Assembly (NCBI RefSeq): GCF_003985155.1
Contig: NZ_ML133692.1
Location: 124,001-188,000 of the forward strand
Length of the DNA stretch: 64,000 nucleotides
Reading direction: 5' to 3'
Source of the DNA: Rhizobium vallis
GTDB taxonomy: Bacteria > Pseudomonadota > Alphaproteobacteria > Rhizobiales > Rhizobiaceae
Shown: positions 52,637-61,411 of the stretch, in pieces
How positions within the stretch are numbered: the stretch's first letter is position 1
Layout: every line of letters starts with the position of its first letter
The notes under the pieces: generated by a model
The model's input: the letters and a program-made list of their open reading frames with translations, nothing else
The model's database searches: none
Told to the model about the DNA's origin: nothing
Made by a program: the position numbers and the translations under genes

Positions 52637-55600
52637 ATGACGAAGACGCCATCCATGGAATTTGACCGGTTTGCTGCTGCAGAGGTGCGCGCTACGGCCA
52701 ATACGTCCAAATCCGCCTCCGGCCTGCCGAAGAAACAGGGCCTCTACGATCCTCGCAACGAACATGATGCCTGCGGCGTCGGCTTCGTCGCGCATATGAA
52801 GGGCGAGAAGTCGCACCAGATCGTCAAGGACGGCCTGTTCATCCTCGAGAACCTAACGCATCGCGGCGCCGTCGGCGCCGATCCGCTGATGGGCGACGGC
52901 GCCGGCATCCTGGTGCAGATTCCCGACCGTTTCTTCCGCGAGGAGATGGCCGCGCAGGGCATTACCCTGCCTCCGGCCGGCGAATATGGCGTCGGCCATA
53001 TCTTCATGCCGCGCGACGAAAAGCAGATCGAGCACTTCAAGAAGGTGATCAAGGACGTTATCGTCGAAGAGGGGCAGGTCTTCATCGGCTTCCGCGACGT
53101 GCCGGTTGATAACTCCTCACTCTCCAAGGCGCCTGATATCGCCGCGACCGAGCCACATCACGTGCAGGTCTTCATCGGCGCCGGCGAAGACGCCGAAAAC
53201 AACGACGAGTTCGAGCGCCGGCTGTTCACGCTGCGCAAGGTGATCTCCAACCGCATCTATGACGAATTCGACGGCGAGGAGAGCAATTTCTATCCGGTAT
53301 CGCTGTCATCGGCGACGGTGGTCTACAAGGGCATGTTTCTGGCCTACCAGGTCGGCGCCTATTATAAGGACCTCGCGGACCCGCGTTTTGAAAGCGCGGT
53401 CGCCCTGGTGCACCAGCGCTTCTCGACCAACACCTTCCCTTCTTGGAAGCTCGCGCATCCCTATCGCATGGTCGCCCATAACGGCGAGATCAACACGCTG
53501 CGCGGCAACGTCAACTGGATGGCGGCGCGCCAGGCGTCGGTCTCCTCGCCGCTGTTCGGCGAGGACATTTCCAAGCTCTGGCCGATTTCCTACGAAGGGC
53601 AGTCGGACACGGCCTGCTTTGACAACGCGCTCGAATTCCTGGTGCGCGGCGGTTATTCGCTGTCGCATGCGGTGATGATGTTGATCCCGGAAGCCTGGGC
53701 CGGCAACCAGTCGATGGCGGCCGAACGCAAGGCGTTCTACGAATATCACGCAGCCCTGATGGAGCCGTGGGACGGACCGGCGGCCGTTGCCTTCACCGAT
53801 GGTCGGCAGATCGGCGCAACGCTCGACCGCAACGGCCTCAGGCCGGCGCGCTATCTCGTCACCGATGACGACCGTGTCATCATGGCATCCGAAGCCGGCG
53901 TGCTGCCGGTTCCGGAAGAGAGGATCATTCAGAAGTGGCGCCTGCAGCCGGGCAAGATGCTGCTGATCGACATGGAAGAAGGCCGCATCATCTCCGACGA
54001 CGAGGTGAAGTCGCAGCTTGCGACGGCGCATCCCTATCGCAGCTGGCTCGACCGCACCCAGCTGATCCTCGAAGAACTGAAGCCGGTGGAGCCGAGGGCG
54101 CTGCGCCGCGACGTGTCGCTGCTCGACCGCCAGCAGGCCTTCGGCTACACGATCGAGGATACCCGCATCCTGATGTCGCCGATGGCGACGACGGGCCAGG
54201 AGGCGATCGGCTCGATGGGAACGGATACGCCGATCTCGGCGATGTCGGAAAAGTCGAAGCTGCTCTACACTTATTTCAAACAGAACTTCGCACAGGTGAC
54301 GAATCCGCCGATCGATCCGATCCGCGAAGAGCTTGTCATGAGCCTTGTCTCCTTCATCGGCCCGCGCCCGAACATTCTCGACCACGAAGGCATGGCGAAT
54401 GCCAAGCGCCTCGAAGTGCGCCAGCCGATCCTGACCAATGGCGACCTCGAGAAGATCCGCTCGATCGGCCATACGGAAGACCGTTTCGACACCAAGACGC
54501 TCGATTTCACCTATGATATCGAGCGCGGTGCTGCCGGCATGCCCGAAATGCTCGATCGGCTCTGCGAGCGCGCGGAAGCGGCGGTCAAGGGCGGATACAA
54601 CATCATCGTGCTCTCCGATCGTCAGATCGGGCCTGACAGAATCGCCATTCCGGCGCTGCTGGCAACGGCTGCGGTCCACCATCACCTGATCCGCAAGGGG
54701 CTTCGCACCTCGGTCGGTCTCGTCGTCGAGACCGGCGAACCGCGCGAGGTGCATCATTTCTGCCTGCTCGCTGGCTACGGCGCCGAGGCCATCAACCCCT
54801 ATCTCGCCTTCGATACGCTGCTCGACATGCATGCCAAGGGCGAATTCCCGAAGGAAGTGGACGCCTCCGAAGTCGTCTACCGCTACATCAAGGCGGTCGG
54901 CAAAGGCATCCTCAAGGTCATGTCGAAGATGGGTATCTCGACCTATCAGTCCTATTGCGGCGCGCAGATCTTCGATGCGATCGGCCTCGCATCGGAACTG
55001 GTCGACAAGTATTTCTTCGGAACCGCGACGATGATCGAGGGCATCGGCCTAGACGCGATCGCCGAAGAGACCGTCGCCCGCCACACGGCGGCCTTCGGCA
55101 AGGATCCGCTTTTGGCGACGACGCTCGATATCGGCGGCGAATACGCCTACCGCATTCGCGGCGAAAGCCATGCCTGGACGCCGGATGCGGTCGCTGCCCT
55201 CCAGCATGCCGTGCGCGGCAATGCCGAGGATCGCTACCGCGAATTCGCCGATATGGTGAACAATTCGGCGCTGCGCATGAACACGATCCGCGGGCTGTTC
55301 AACATCAAGAGTGCCGAAGCGCTCGGCCGCAAGCCGGTCTCGATCGACGAGGTCGAGCCGGCGGCTGACATCGTCAGGCGTTTCTCGACGGGGGCGATGT
55401 CCTTCGGTTCGATCTCCAGAGAGGCGCATACGACGCTGGCGATCGCCATGAACCGGATCGGCGGCAAGTCGAACACCGGCGAGGGCGGCGAGGAATCCGA
55501 CCGCTACATGCCGCTCTCCGATGGTTCGATGAACCCGGAACGCTCGGCGATCAAGCAGATCGCGTCAGGCCGCTTCGGCGTCACCACCGAATATCTGGTC

Positions 55601-57358
55601 AATGCGGACGTGCTGCAGATCAAGGTGGCGCAGGGCGCCAAGCCAGGCGAAGGCGGCCAGCTGCCAGGTCATAAGGTTGACGCGACCGTTGCCAAGACCC
55701 GCCATTCGACGCCGGGCGTCGGCCTGATCTCGCCGCCGCCGCACCACGACATCTATTCGATCGAAGATCTGGCGCAGCTGATCTACGATCTGAAGAACGT
55801 CAACCCGACCTCGGATGTTTCGGTCAAGCTCGTCTCGGAAGTCGGCGTCGGCACGGTTGCCGCCGGCGTCGCCAAGGCGCGCGCTGACCACATCACGGTC
55901 GCCGGTTTCGACGGCGGCACGGGTGCGTCGCCGCTGACCTCGCTCAAGCATGCCGGCAGCCCCTGGGAGATCGGCCTTGCCGAAACCCAGCAGACGCTGG
56001 TGCTGAACGGCCTGCGTTCGCGCGTTGCGCTGCAGGTGGACGGCGGTCTGAAGACCGGCCGCGACGTCATCATCGGGGCGCTGCTCGGCGCCGACGAGTT
56101 CGGTTTCGCCACCGCGCCGCTGATCGCCGCCGGCTGCATCATGATGCGCAAGTGTCATCTCAACACCTGTCCGGTCGGCGTGGCGACACAGGACCCGGTG
56201 CTGCGCAAGCGCTTCAAGGGTGCGCCGGAGCACGTCATCAACTACTTCTTCTTCGTCGCCAACGAAGTGCGCGAAATCCTCGCCTCGCTCGGGTTCACCC
56301 GGCTCGACGAGATCATCGGCGCCTCGGAGCTTCTGGAGAAGGACGAGATGCTGGCGCACTGGAAGGCCAAGGGCCTCGACTTCAGCCGCATCTTCCACAA
56401 GATCGATGCTCCCAAGCAGGAGACCTTCTGGACGAGCCGGCAGCAGCACCCGATCGACGATATTCTCGACCGCGCGCTGATCGAGCAGGCACAGCCGGCG
56501 CTGACCGATAAGACGCCCGTTGCTTTCGAGGTCGGTATCAAGAATGTCGACCGTTCGGCGGGCGCGATGCTTTCCGGCGAAGTCGCCAAGCGCTTCCGTC
56601 ACCGCGGGCTGAAGGAAGACACGATCAATGTGACGCTCCGCGGCACGGCGGGTCAGAGCTTCGGTGCCTTCCTCGCGCGCGGCGTCACCTTCAACCTGAT
56701 CGGCGACGGCAACGACTATGTCGGCAAAGGGCTTTCGGGCGGCAAGATCATCATCCGGCCGCCGGAGAATTCGCGGATCGTGGCCGAGAACTCGATCATC
56801 GTCGGCAACACCGTGCTTTACGGTGCGACCGAGGGCGAATGCTATTTCCGCGGCGTGGCGGGCGAACGCTTCGCCGTGCGCAACTCGGGTGCAATCGCCA
56901 TAGTCGAGGGTGTCGGCGATCATGGCTGCGAATACATGACCGGCGGCGTCGTCGTCGTGCTTGGGGCCACGGGCCGGAACTTCGCGGCCGGTATGTCCGG
57001 CGGTGTCGCCTATGTGCTCGATGAAACCGGCGATTTCGCCAGCCGCTGCAACATGGCGATGGTCGAGCTCGAGCCGGTGCCTGAAGAGGACGATATGCTG
57101 GAGAAGCTGCATCATCACGGCGGCGATCTCATGCACAAGGGGCGCGTCGACGTCTCCGGTGACATGACCCGCCATGACGAGGAGCGCCTTTACCAGCTGA
57201 TCTCCAACCATCTGCACTACACGGGTTCGACCCGCGCCAAGCAGATCCTGGACAACTGGGCCGATTATCGTCCGAAGTTCCGCAAGGTCATGCCGGTGGA
57301 ATACCGGCGTGCGCTTGAGGAAATGGAGCGCAGCCGGATGGGCATCGCTGCCGAATGA
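52637..57358 (+). CDS. gltB: Glutamate synthase (NADPH) large subunit
   Basis: GltB makes two glutamates from glutamine and 2-oxoglutarate together with GltD, the main ammonium assimilation route with glutamine synthetase. The 1573-residue protein starts at ATG 52637 after GGAGGAAAG; a longer frame from 52556 lacks a site. A 45-residue propeptide precedes Cys46 (HDACGVGF), the glutaminase nucleophile released on maturation. The FMN/synthase domain is about 800-1250, the 3Fe-4S cysteines are in CIMMRKCHLNTCPVG near 1170, and the GXGXG domain ends the protein. Length is normal. Confidence 0.97.
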   Translation: MTKTPSMEFDRFAAAEVRATANTSKSASGLPKKQGLYDPRNEHDACGVGFVAHMKGEKSHQIVKDGLFILENLTHRGAVGADPLMGDGAGILVQIPDRFFREEMAAQGITLPPAGEYGVGHIFMPRDEKQIEHFKKVIKDVIVEEGQVFIGFRDVPVDNSSLSKAPDIAATEPHHVQVFIGAGEDAENNDEFERRLFTLRKVISNRIYDEFDGEESNFYPVSLSSATVVYKGMFLAYQVGAYYKDLADPRFESAVALVHQRFSTNTFPSWKLAHPYRMVAHNGEINTLRGNVNWMAARQASVSSPLFGEDISKLWPISYEGQSDTACFDNALEFLVRGGYSLSHAVMMLIPEAWAGNQSMAAERKAFYEYHAALMEPWDGPAAVAFTDGRQIGATLDRNGLRPARYLVTDDDRVIMASEAGVLPVPEERIIQKWRLQPGKMLLIDMEEGRIISDDEVKSQLATAHPYRSWLDRTQLILEELKPVEPRALRRDVSLLDRQQAFGYTIEDTRILMSPMATTGQEAIGSMGTDTPISAMSEKSKLLYTYFKQNFAQVTNPPIDPIREELVMSLVSFIGPRPNILDHEGMANAKRLEVRQPILTNGDLEKIRSIGHTEDRFDTKTLDFTYDIERGAAGMPEMLDRLCERAEAAVKGGYNIIVLSDRQIGPDRIAIPALLATAAVHHHLIRKGLRTSVGLVVETGEPREVHHFCLLAGYGAEAINPYLAFDTLLDMHAKGEFPKEVDASEVVYRYIKAVGKGILKVMSKMGISTYQSYCGAQIFDAIGLASELVDKYFFGTATMIEGIGLDAIAEETVARHTAAFGKDPLLATTLDIGGEYAYRIRGESHAWTPDAVAALQHAVRGNAEDRYREFADMVNNSALRMNTIRGLFNIKSAEALGRKPVSIDEVEPAADIVRRFSTGAMSFGSISREAHTTLAIAMNRIGGKSNTGEGGEESDRYMPLSDGSMNPERSAIKQIASGRFGVTTEYLVNADVLQIKVAQGAKPGEGGQLPGHKVDATVAKTRHSTPGVGLISPPPHHDIYSIEDLAQLIYDLKNVNPTSDVSVKLVSEVGVGTVAAGVAKARADHITVAGFDGGTGASPLTSLKHAGSPWEIGLAETQQTLVLNGLRSRVALQVDGGLKTGRDVIIGALLGADEFGFATAPLIAAGCIMMRKCHLNTCPVGVATQDPVLRKRFKGAPEHVINYFFFVANEVREILASLGFTRLDEIIGASELLEKDEMLAHWKAKGLDFSRIFHKIDAPKQETFWTSRQQHPIDDILDRALIEQAQPALTDKTPVAFEVGIKNVDRSAGAMLSGEVAKRFRHRGLKEDTINVTLRGTAGQSFGAFLARGVTFNLIGDGNDYVGKGLSGGKIIIRPPENSRIVAENSIIVGNTVLYGATEGECYFRGVAGERFAVRNSGAIAIVEGVGDHGCEYMTGGVVVVLGATGRNFAAGMSGGVAYVLDETGDFASRCNMAMVELEPVPEEDDMLEKLHHHGGDLMHKGRVDVSGDMTRHDEERLYQLISNHLHYTGSTRAKQILDNWADYRPKFRKVMPVEYRRALEEMERSRMGIAAE

Positions 57359-57370
57359 TTTGAACCGGAG

Positions 57371-57403
57371 CATCCGCCATCTGCCGACCGCAGATGGCGG
57401 ATG
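57371..57403. other. Perfect 14-bp hairpin between gltB and gltD
   Basis: Arms CATCCGCCATCTGC (57371-57384) and GCAGATGGCGGATG (57390-57403) with a CGACC loop begin 12 bases after the gltB stop. No T-run follows, so it is not a standard terminator; a role in mRNA end protection or differential expression of gltB and gltD is possible. Confidence 0.7.
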
Positions 57404-57585
57404 ACGGAAACATCTCGATGACTCGTGACGAACATGATGACGGCGATGGGCCGTCCGGATCGCGCGGTGTCCTTCAGGAGATCAGTTCCAATGACGGTCA
57501 AGACAAGCAACCCGCCCGGAACACCGGGGACTGACGACAGACAACTGGCCGCGGTGAGGCGGTCATGAGGGTAAGGGACGAAGAA

Positions 57586-59040
57586 ATGGGTAAGGTAACA
57601 GGATTTTTGGAAATCGACCGGCAGGTGGCGAAGTACCAGCCGGCGTCGGATCGCATCCGGCATTTCCGCGAGTTCACGATCCCGATGTCGGACCCGGAAG
57701 TGCAGAAACAGGCCGCCCGCTGCATGGACTGTGGCATTCCTTATTGCCACGGCCCCACCGGCTGCCCGGTGCACAACCAGATCCCCGACTGGAATGACCT
57801 CGTCTACAACAACAACTGGGAAGCGGCGATCCAGAATCTGCATTCGACCAACAACTTCCCAGAATTCACCGGCCGCGTCTGCCCCGCTCCCTGCGAGGAA
57901 GCCTGTACTCTGAATCTCGAGGATGCACCGGTCGCGATCAAGACGGTCGAGCAGGCGATTGCAGACAAGGCTTATGAGCTCGGTTTTATCAGGCCGCAGC
58001 CGGCGACCGTCCACACCGGCAAGAAGGTCGCCGTCATCGGCTCCGGCCCCGCCGGCATGGCTGCTGCCCAGCAGCTCGGCCGCGCCGGTCATGACGTGCA
58101 TGTCTACGAGCGCGAGACCAAGCCGGGCGGCCTGCTGCGCTACGGCATTCCTGACTTCAAGATGGAGAAGAACTTCATCGACCGCCGTGTCGAGCAGATG
58201 AAGGGCGAGGGCGTCACCTTCCATTGCGGCGTCAATGTCGGCGTCGACGTCAAGGTCGAGCAACTGCTCGCCGATCATGACGCCGTTCTTTACTGCGGCG
58301 GCTCCGAGACGCCGCGCGAGGCTGGCATTCCGGGCACGGACCTTGCGGGCGTCCATGATGCGATGCCCTATCTCGTGCAGCAGAACCGCCGCGTCGGGCG
58401 CGAGAACATCGACAGCGTCGGCTGGCCGTCGGACCCGATCCTTGCCGGCGCCAAGCATATCGTCGTCGTCGGCGGCGGCGATACGGCTTCGGACTGCGTC
58501 GGCACGGCGTTCCGCCAGGGGGCCGTCAAGGTCACCCAGCTCGACATCCGCCCGCAGCCGCCGGAGAAGGAAGACAAGCTTGCCGTCTGGCCCTTCTGGG
58601 CGACGAAGATGCGCACCTCCTCCTCGCAGGCCGAGGGCGCCGTGCGGGAATTCCAGGTGGCGACGCTCGAATTCGTTGGTGAAGACGGTGTGCTGACCGG
58701 CGTCAAGTGCTGCGAAGTCGACGAGCGCCGGCGGCCGGTGCCGGGCACAGAATTCGTCATCCGGGCAGATCTCGCCTTCATCGCGATCGGTTTCCGCGGC
58801 CCGTTCACAACAAGCGTGCTGAAGGAGCTCGACGGCAAGCTGACGCTCAACACCGACAAGCGCGGCTCGACCAATGTCGTCGCCAACGACCGCGACTACA
58901 AGACCTCGATCGACAAGTTCTGGACGGCGGGCGACGTGCGCCGCGGCCAGTCGCTGGTGGTCTGGGCGATCCGCGAAGGCCGCCAGGCGGCGCGGGCGAT
59001 CGACGAGTCATTGATGGGCTCCACCGTCCTGCCGAACTGA
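57586..59040 (+). CDS. gltD: Glutamate synthase small subunit
   Basis: GltD passes electrons from NADPH through FAD and two 4Fe-4S clusters to GltB. The 484-residue protein has cluster cysteines in RCMDCGIPYCHGPTGCP (from about residue 46) and VCPAPCEEAC (about 99-108), the FAD motif VIGSGPAGMAAA near 152 and the NADPH motif VVGGGDTASDCVG near 296. ATG 57586 gives the usual N-terminus MGKVTGFLEIDRQ; ATG 57565 in the same frame would add seven residues. A 227-bp gap from gltB is unusually long for this pair and contains a strong hairpin. Confidence 0.96.
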   Translation: MGKVTGFLEIDRQVAKYQPASDRIRHFREFTIPMSDPEVQKQAARCMDCGIPYCHGPTGCPVHNQIPDWNDLVYNNNWEAAIQNLHSTNNFPEFTGRVCPAPCEEACTLNLEDAPVAIKTVEQAIADKAYELGFIRPQPATVHTGKKVAVIGSGPAGMAAAQQLGRAGHDVHVYERETKPGGLLRYGIPDFKMEKNFIDRRVEQMKGEGVTFHCGVNVGVDVKVEQLLADHDAVLYCGGSETPREAGIPGTDLAGVHDAMPYLVQQNRRVGRENIDSVGWPSDPILAGAKHIVVVGGGDTASDCVGTAFRQGAVKVTQLDIRPQPPEKEDKLAVWPFWATKMRTSSSQAEGAVREFQVATLEFVGEDGVLTGVKCCEVDERRRPVPGTEFVIRADLAFIAIGFRGPFTTSVLKELDGKLTLNTDKRGSTNVVANDRDYKTSIDKFWTAGDVRRGQSLVVWAIREGRQAARAIDESLMGSTVLPN

Positions 59041-59337
59041 TCACGGCCGAACGCACGTTCCCGAAGACATGAACTCCGCCCCTCCGGCGGAGTTTTTTAT
59101 TGAGCGTCGCGCGTCCGCCAAGGCGCCCTGTTGCGGGTGCGACCGCTTGACGCGCCGGCCTGCGCCGCAAGCCTCAAGCAATGCCGGGAAGCGAGGCTTT
59201 ACGCCGGACGCGGGCTCAGGACGAGCCGGTGGCGACCGGAGCGGATGTGCCCGCCGTTTCGGCCGCGCAAGCATTTCATCATCGACCCCGGCGCCAGGAA
59301 CGTTGACCGCCGCAAACGATCGACAAGGATTTTTCAA
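59041..59337. other. 297-bp intergenic region after gltD
   Basis: Beyond the gltD terminator I see only GC-rich sequence with minor inverted repeats, such as GCCTC/GAGGC around 59171-59205. The ATG at 59131 in frame with the next gene would add 69 residues of non-coding character and is not used. Confidence 0.45.
59073..59098 (+). terminator. Rho-independent terminator after gltD
   Basis: Arms ACTCCGCC (59073-59080) and GGCGGAGT (59085-59092 area) followed by TTTTTTATT. Confidence 0.88.
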
Positions 59338-59961
59338 ATGGTTTCCGCACTTGATAATACCAGAATGGTTTCGGCCCAATATGCCCTGAAGAACCTTCGT
59401 AGCGCCGACGAAAGCTCGGATAATACACAGAATTCGTCGGCCGCCAGCATCCTGAGCAGCTACGGCCTCGATCCAAGCTCTTCCTCGCTTCTCTCCAACC
59501 AAGCCCTCTCCGGGTTGCTGAATACGCTTTCGGCCCAGAACGACACGTCCGACGAGACCGATACGAGCGGTGACAGTGCCGACGTGACCAGCGCCTCCTT
59601 CATGTCGATGCTGAAGAAGCAGCTTCAGGATGCGGCTGCGGCGGAAGGCGAGAGCGGCAAGGCTCACGACATGTTGGCTGCGTTGGAAGCCGGCACGCTC
59701 ACCATCTCTGATCCGACGCAGGGCGTATCGATCGCCGCCTGGGACGTCGACGATCCCGATACGGACAGCAAGACCGGCAAGGCGATCGACGTCAGCGGCT
59801 GGAGCGACTTCCTCGACGCGCATCTGGAGCGCGGCGCCGACGGCACCTTCGTCAAGCAGAACGGCAGCTATGTCGACCAGACGAACGACAGCAATGCCTA
59901 CTTCGGTCTGATCGGCCAGAACTATTATTATCTAAGCTGGCCGCAGGCGGCGGCCAAGTAA
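59338..59961 (+). CDS. Orphan Ser/Asp-rich protein of unknown function
   Basis: From ATG 59338 (ACAAGGAT as ribosome binding site) the product is 207 residues. It has no cysteine and no signal peptide. The first half is rich in Ser, Asn, Asp and Leu (SSAASILSSYGLDPSSSSLL); the second is acidic (AAWDVDDPDTDSKTGKAID) and ends in a compact part, NAYFGLIGQNYYYLSWPQAA. The acidic segment resembles a calcium-binding loop and the composition recalls type I-secreted proteins, but no RTX repeats are present. I know similar proteins only as conserved hypotheticals in rhizobia. A terminator follows. Confidence 0.75.
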   Translation: MVSALDNTRMVSAQYALKNLRSADESSDNTQNSSAASILSSYGLDPSSSSLLSNQALSGLLNTLSAQNDTSDETDTSGDSADVTSASFMSMLKKQLQDAAAAEGESGKAHDMLAALEAGTLTISDPTQGVSIAAWDVDDPDTDSKTGKAIDVSGWSDFLDAHLERGADGTFVKQNGSYVDQTNDSNAYFGLIGQNYYYLSWPQAAAK

Positions 59962-59976
59962 GCAAGACGGAGCGAG

Positions 59977-60005
59977 GGCCGCCTTGGGCGGCCTTATCAT
60001 TTCAC
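59977..60005 (+). terminator. Terminator after the orphan gene
   Basis: Arms GGCCGCC (59977-59983) and GGCGGCC (59987-59993) followed by TTATCATTT; it overlaps the stop codon of the convergent DUF459 gene. Confidence 0.7.
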
Positions 60006-61214
60006 CGAGACTTCGGCCGGTGCCTTTGCGGCCGGCAGGCGATAATCGTCGACCCGGCCGGTAGGGGCGGGCGTCATCTCGCCCTGTTCGACCAGGAGGT
60101 CGCGCGGCGATTTCGACAGCGTCATCGGCGGCGGCCTGGCGCCGAGCAGCTCGGCACCGCCGTCGAGATTGGGATCGGAGAGACTTATCGGCACGGTGTG
60201 CTCGACCGGATTGGCGGGGAGGCCGAGACCGGGCAAGTTGCTGGAGTCGAGGCGGACCAGATCCGGGCTTGCCTGGGTGCCGAGAATGCGGCGGGCGGAC
60301 TTTTCCACATAGAAAGCAAGCTTGCGCCGGCCGGCCTGGGTCAGGTTGATACCGTCGGAGGTGCGCAGGCGCACCTGCTGGCCGTTCACATCGGAACCGG
60401 TGACGATGAAGTTGCCGTTTTCATCAACGAAGCCATCCCAGATATCGACGAATTCGCCGTCGATGCTTTCGACCTGATTGCGGTAGAGCTGGTTCATCTG
60501 GACGGCGTCGGCCGTCATCGAGTCTGATTCGAAGGCCGGGAGGCCGACCCAGAGCAGGGGAATCTTGCGGTCCGTGACTTCCTTGCCGAAGGAAAGGACC
60601 CGGCGGCGATATTCGGCAAACCAGCCATCGGTGCGGAATTTCTCTTTGGCAGTATCGGTCACCATCTGCTGGCGGTCGTTGGCGCCGATCATGACGACGA
60701 CCATAGCCGGCTTCATCTCGTCAATCATTTTCGGCAGTTGTTCCGGCCAGTCGTAATAGTCGTCGCGGACAAGACCGGAGGAGACGTTGCCGCGGGCTTC
60801 GACGACGACACCAGGCGAAGTCTCGAAGGCGGCGGTGAGGCCGTCACCAAGGCCGCTGGCAAGAAAATCGCCGACGATCAGGATCTTGCGCGCGTCGCCG
60901 AGCTTCTGCACCGCCAGCTCCTCCTCCTGTACGGGAGCGCGGGCCGGGGGCGTGGTACGGGTATTGACGATGGCTTTCTGCGCCGGCGGGCGCTTGCGCT
61001 GTTGGTGTCGCGGCTGCGGGGCGTCAGGGGCCTGCGGCCCATCGTCGAGATAGCGTCGGCCGAGAAGGAAATCGAGGATCGACCGGCGCTGATAGCGCTG
61101 CTCCTGGGCCTCGGCGATATGCACGGGCACAAACGCGCCGAGACATAGCGAAGCCGCCGTCAAGACGAGCATCAGCCAACGGATTTTACGCGTCCGATCA
61201 GTTTTCTCAGTCAT
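59997..61214 (-). CDS. DUF459 SGNH-fold periplasmic protein lacking catalytic Ser and His
   Basis: From ATG 61214 the product is 405 residues with a signal peptide or anchor (about 12-36, LMLVLTAASLCLGAFVPVHI), a Gln/Arg/Pro-rich linker and an SGNH-hydrolase domain (about 108-310). Block I reads ILIVGDFLASGLGDGL with Phe117 in place of the nucleophile Ser; block III has MIGAND (Asn179); block V reads SDGINLTQAG with Asn290 in place of His. So the fold is there but the usual triad is not. It may bind an envelope glycan, or use another mechanism. It is convergent with the preceding gene. Confidence 0.85.
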   Translation of the reverse strand: MTEKTDRTRKIRWLMLVLTAASLCLGAFVPVHIAEAQEQRYQRRSILDFLLGRRYLDDGPQAPDAPQPRHQQRKRPPAQKAIVNTRTTPPARAPVQEEELAVQKLGDARKILIVGDFLASGLGDGLTAAFETSPGVVVEARGNVSSGLVRDDYYDWPEQLPKMIDEMKPAMVVVMIGANDRQQMVTDTAKEKFRTDGWFAEYRRRVLSFGKEVTDRKIPLLWVGLPAFESDSMTADAVQMNQLYRNQVESIDGEFVDIWDGFVDENGNFIVTGSDVNGQQVRLRTSDGINLTQAGRRKLAFYVEKSARRILGTQASPDLVRLDSSNLPGLGLPANPVEHTVPISLSDPNLDGGAELLGARPPPMTLSKSPRDLLVEQGEMTPAPTGRVDDYRLPAAKAPAEVSVK

Positions 61215-61302
61215 GGGCAGTTCCGCATCTGCCGGCATCTTGCACGGGGGTAGGCCAGCGTCCACTCCTGCTGCTATCTAGGTCAGGGTTTTGCCTGTTG
61301 TA

Positions 61303-61348
61303 GAGCATCATGCCGAAAAGTGTGGGTGGTTTTCGGGCAAGATCAAGC
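61303..61348. repeat. Rhizobiales dispersed palindromic repeat
   Basis: The block has the layout of a very common repeat in Rhizobium: GAGCATCATG, then CCGAAAA (61313-61319), a short spacer, TTTTCGG (61330-61336) and an imperfect return arm ATCAAGC. It lies between the DUF459 start and the MltB-type gene end, on the same transcriptional side as both minus-strand genes. Confidence 0.6.
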
Positions 61349-61411
61349 ACAACTTCCCTGATTTGAATGCGGATGCCGAACTCCAGCCGATGTGGTGGAA
61401 AACATGCCGAT

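Noticed and set aside
55565..57373. 602-residue minus-strand frame opposite gltB
   Set aside because: Antisense shadow of a highly conserved gene.
57418..57534. 38-residue frame between gltB and gltD
   Set aside because: No ribosome binding site and highly skewed composition; the shorter coupled frame at 57491 is the better candidate.
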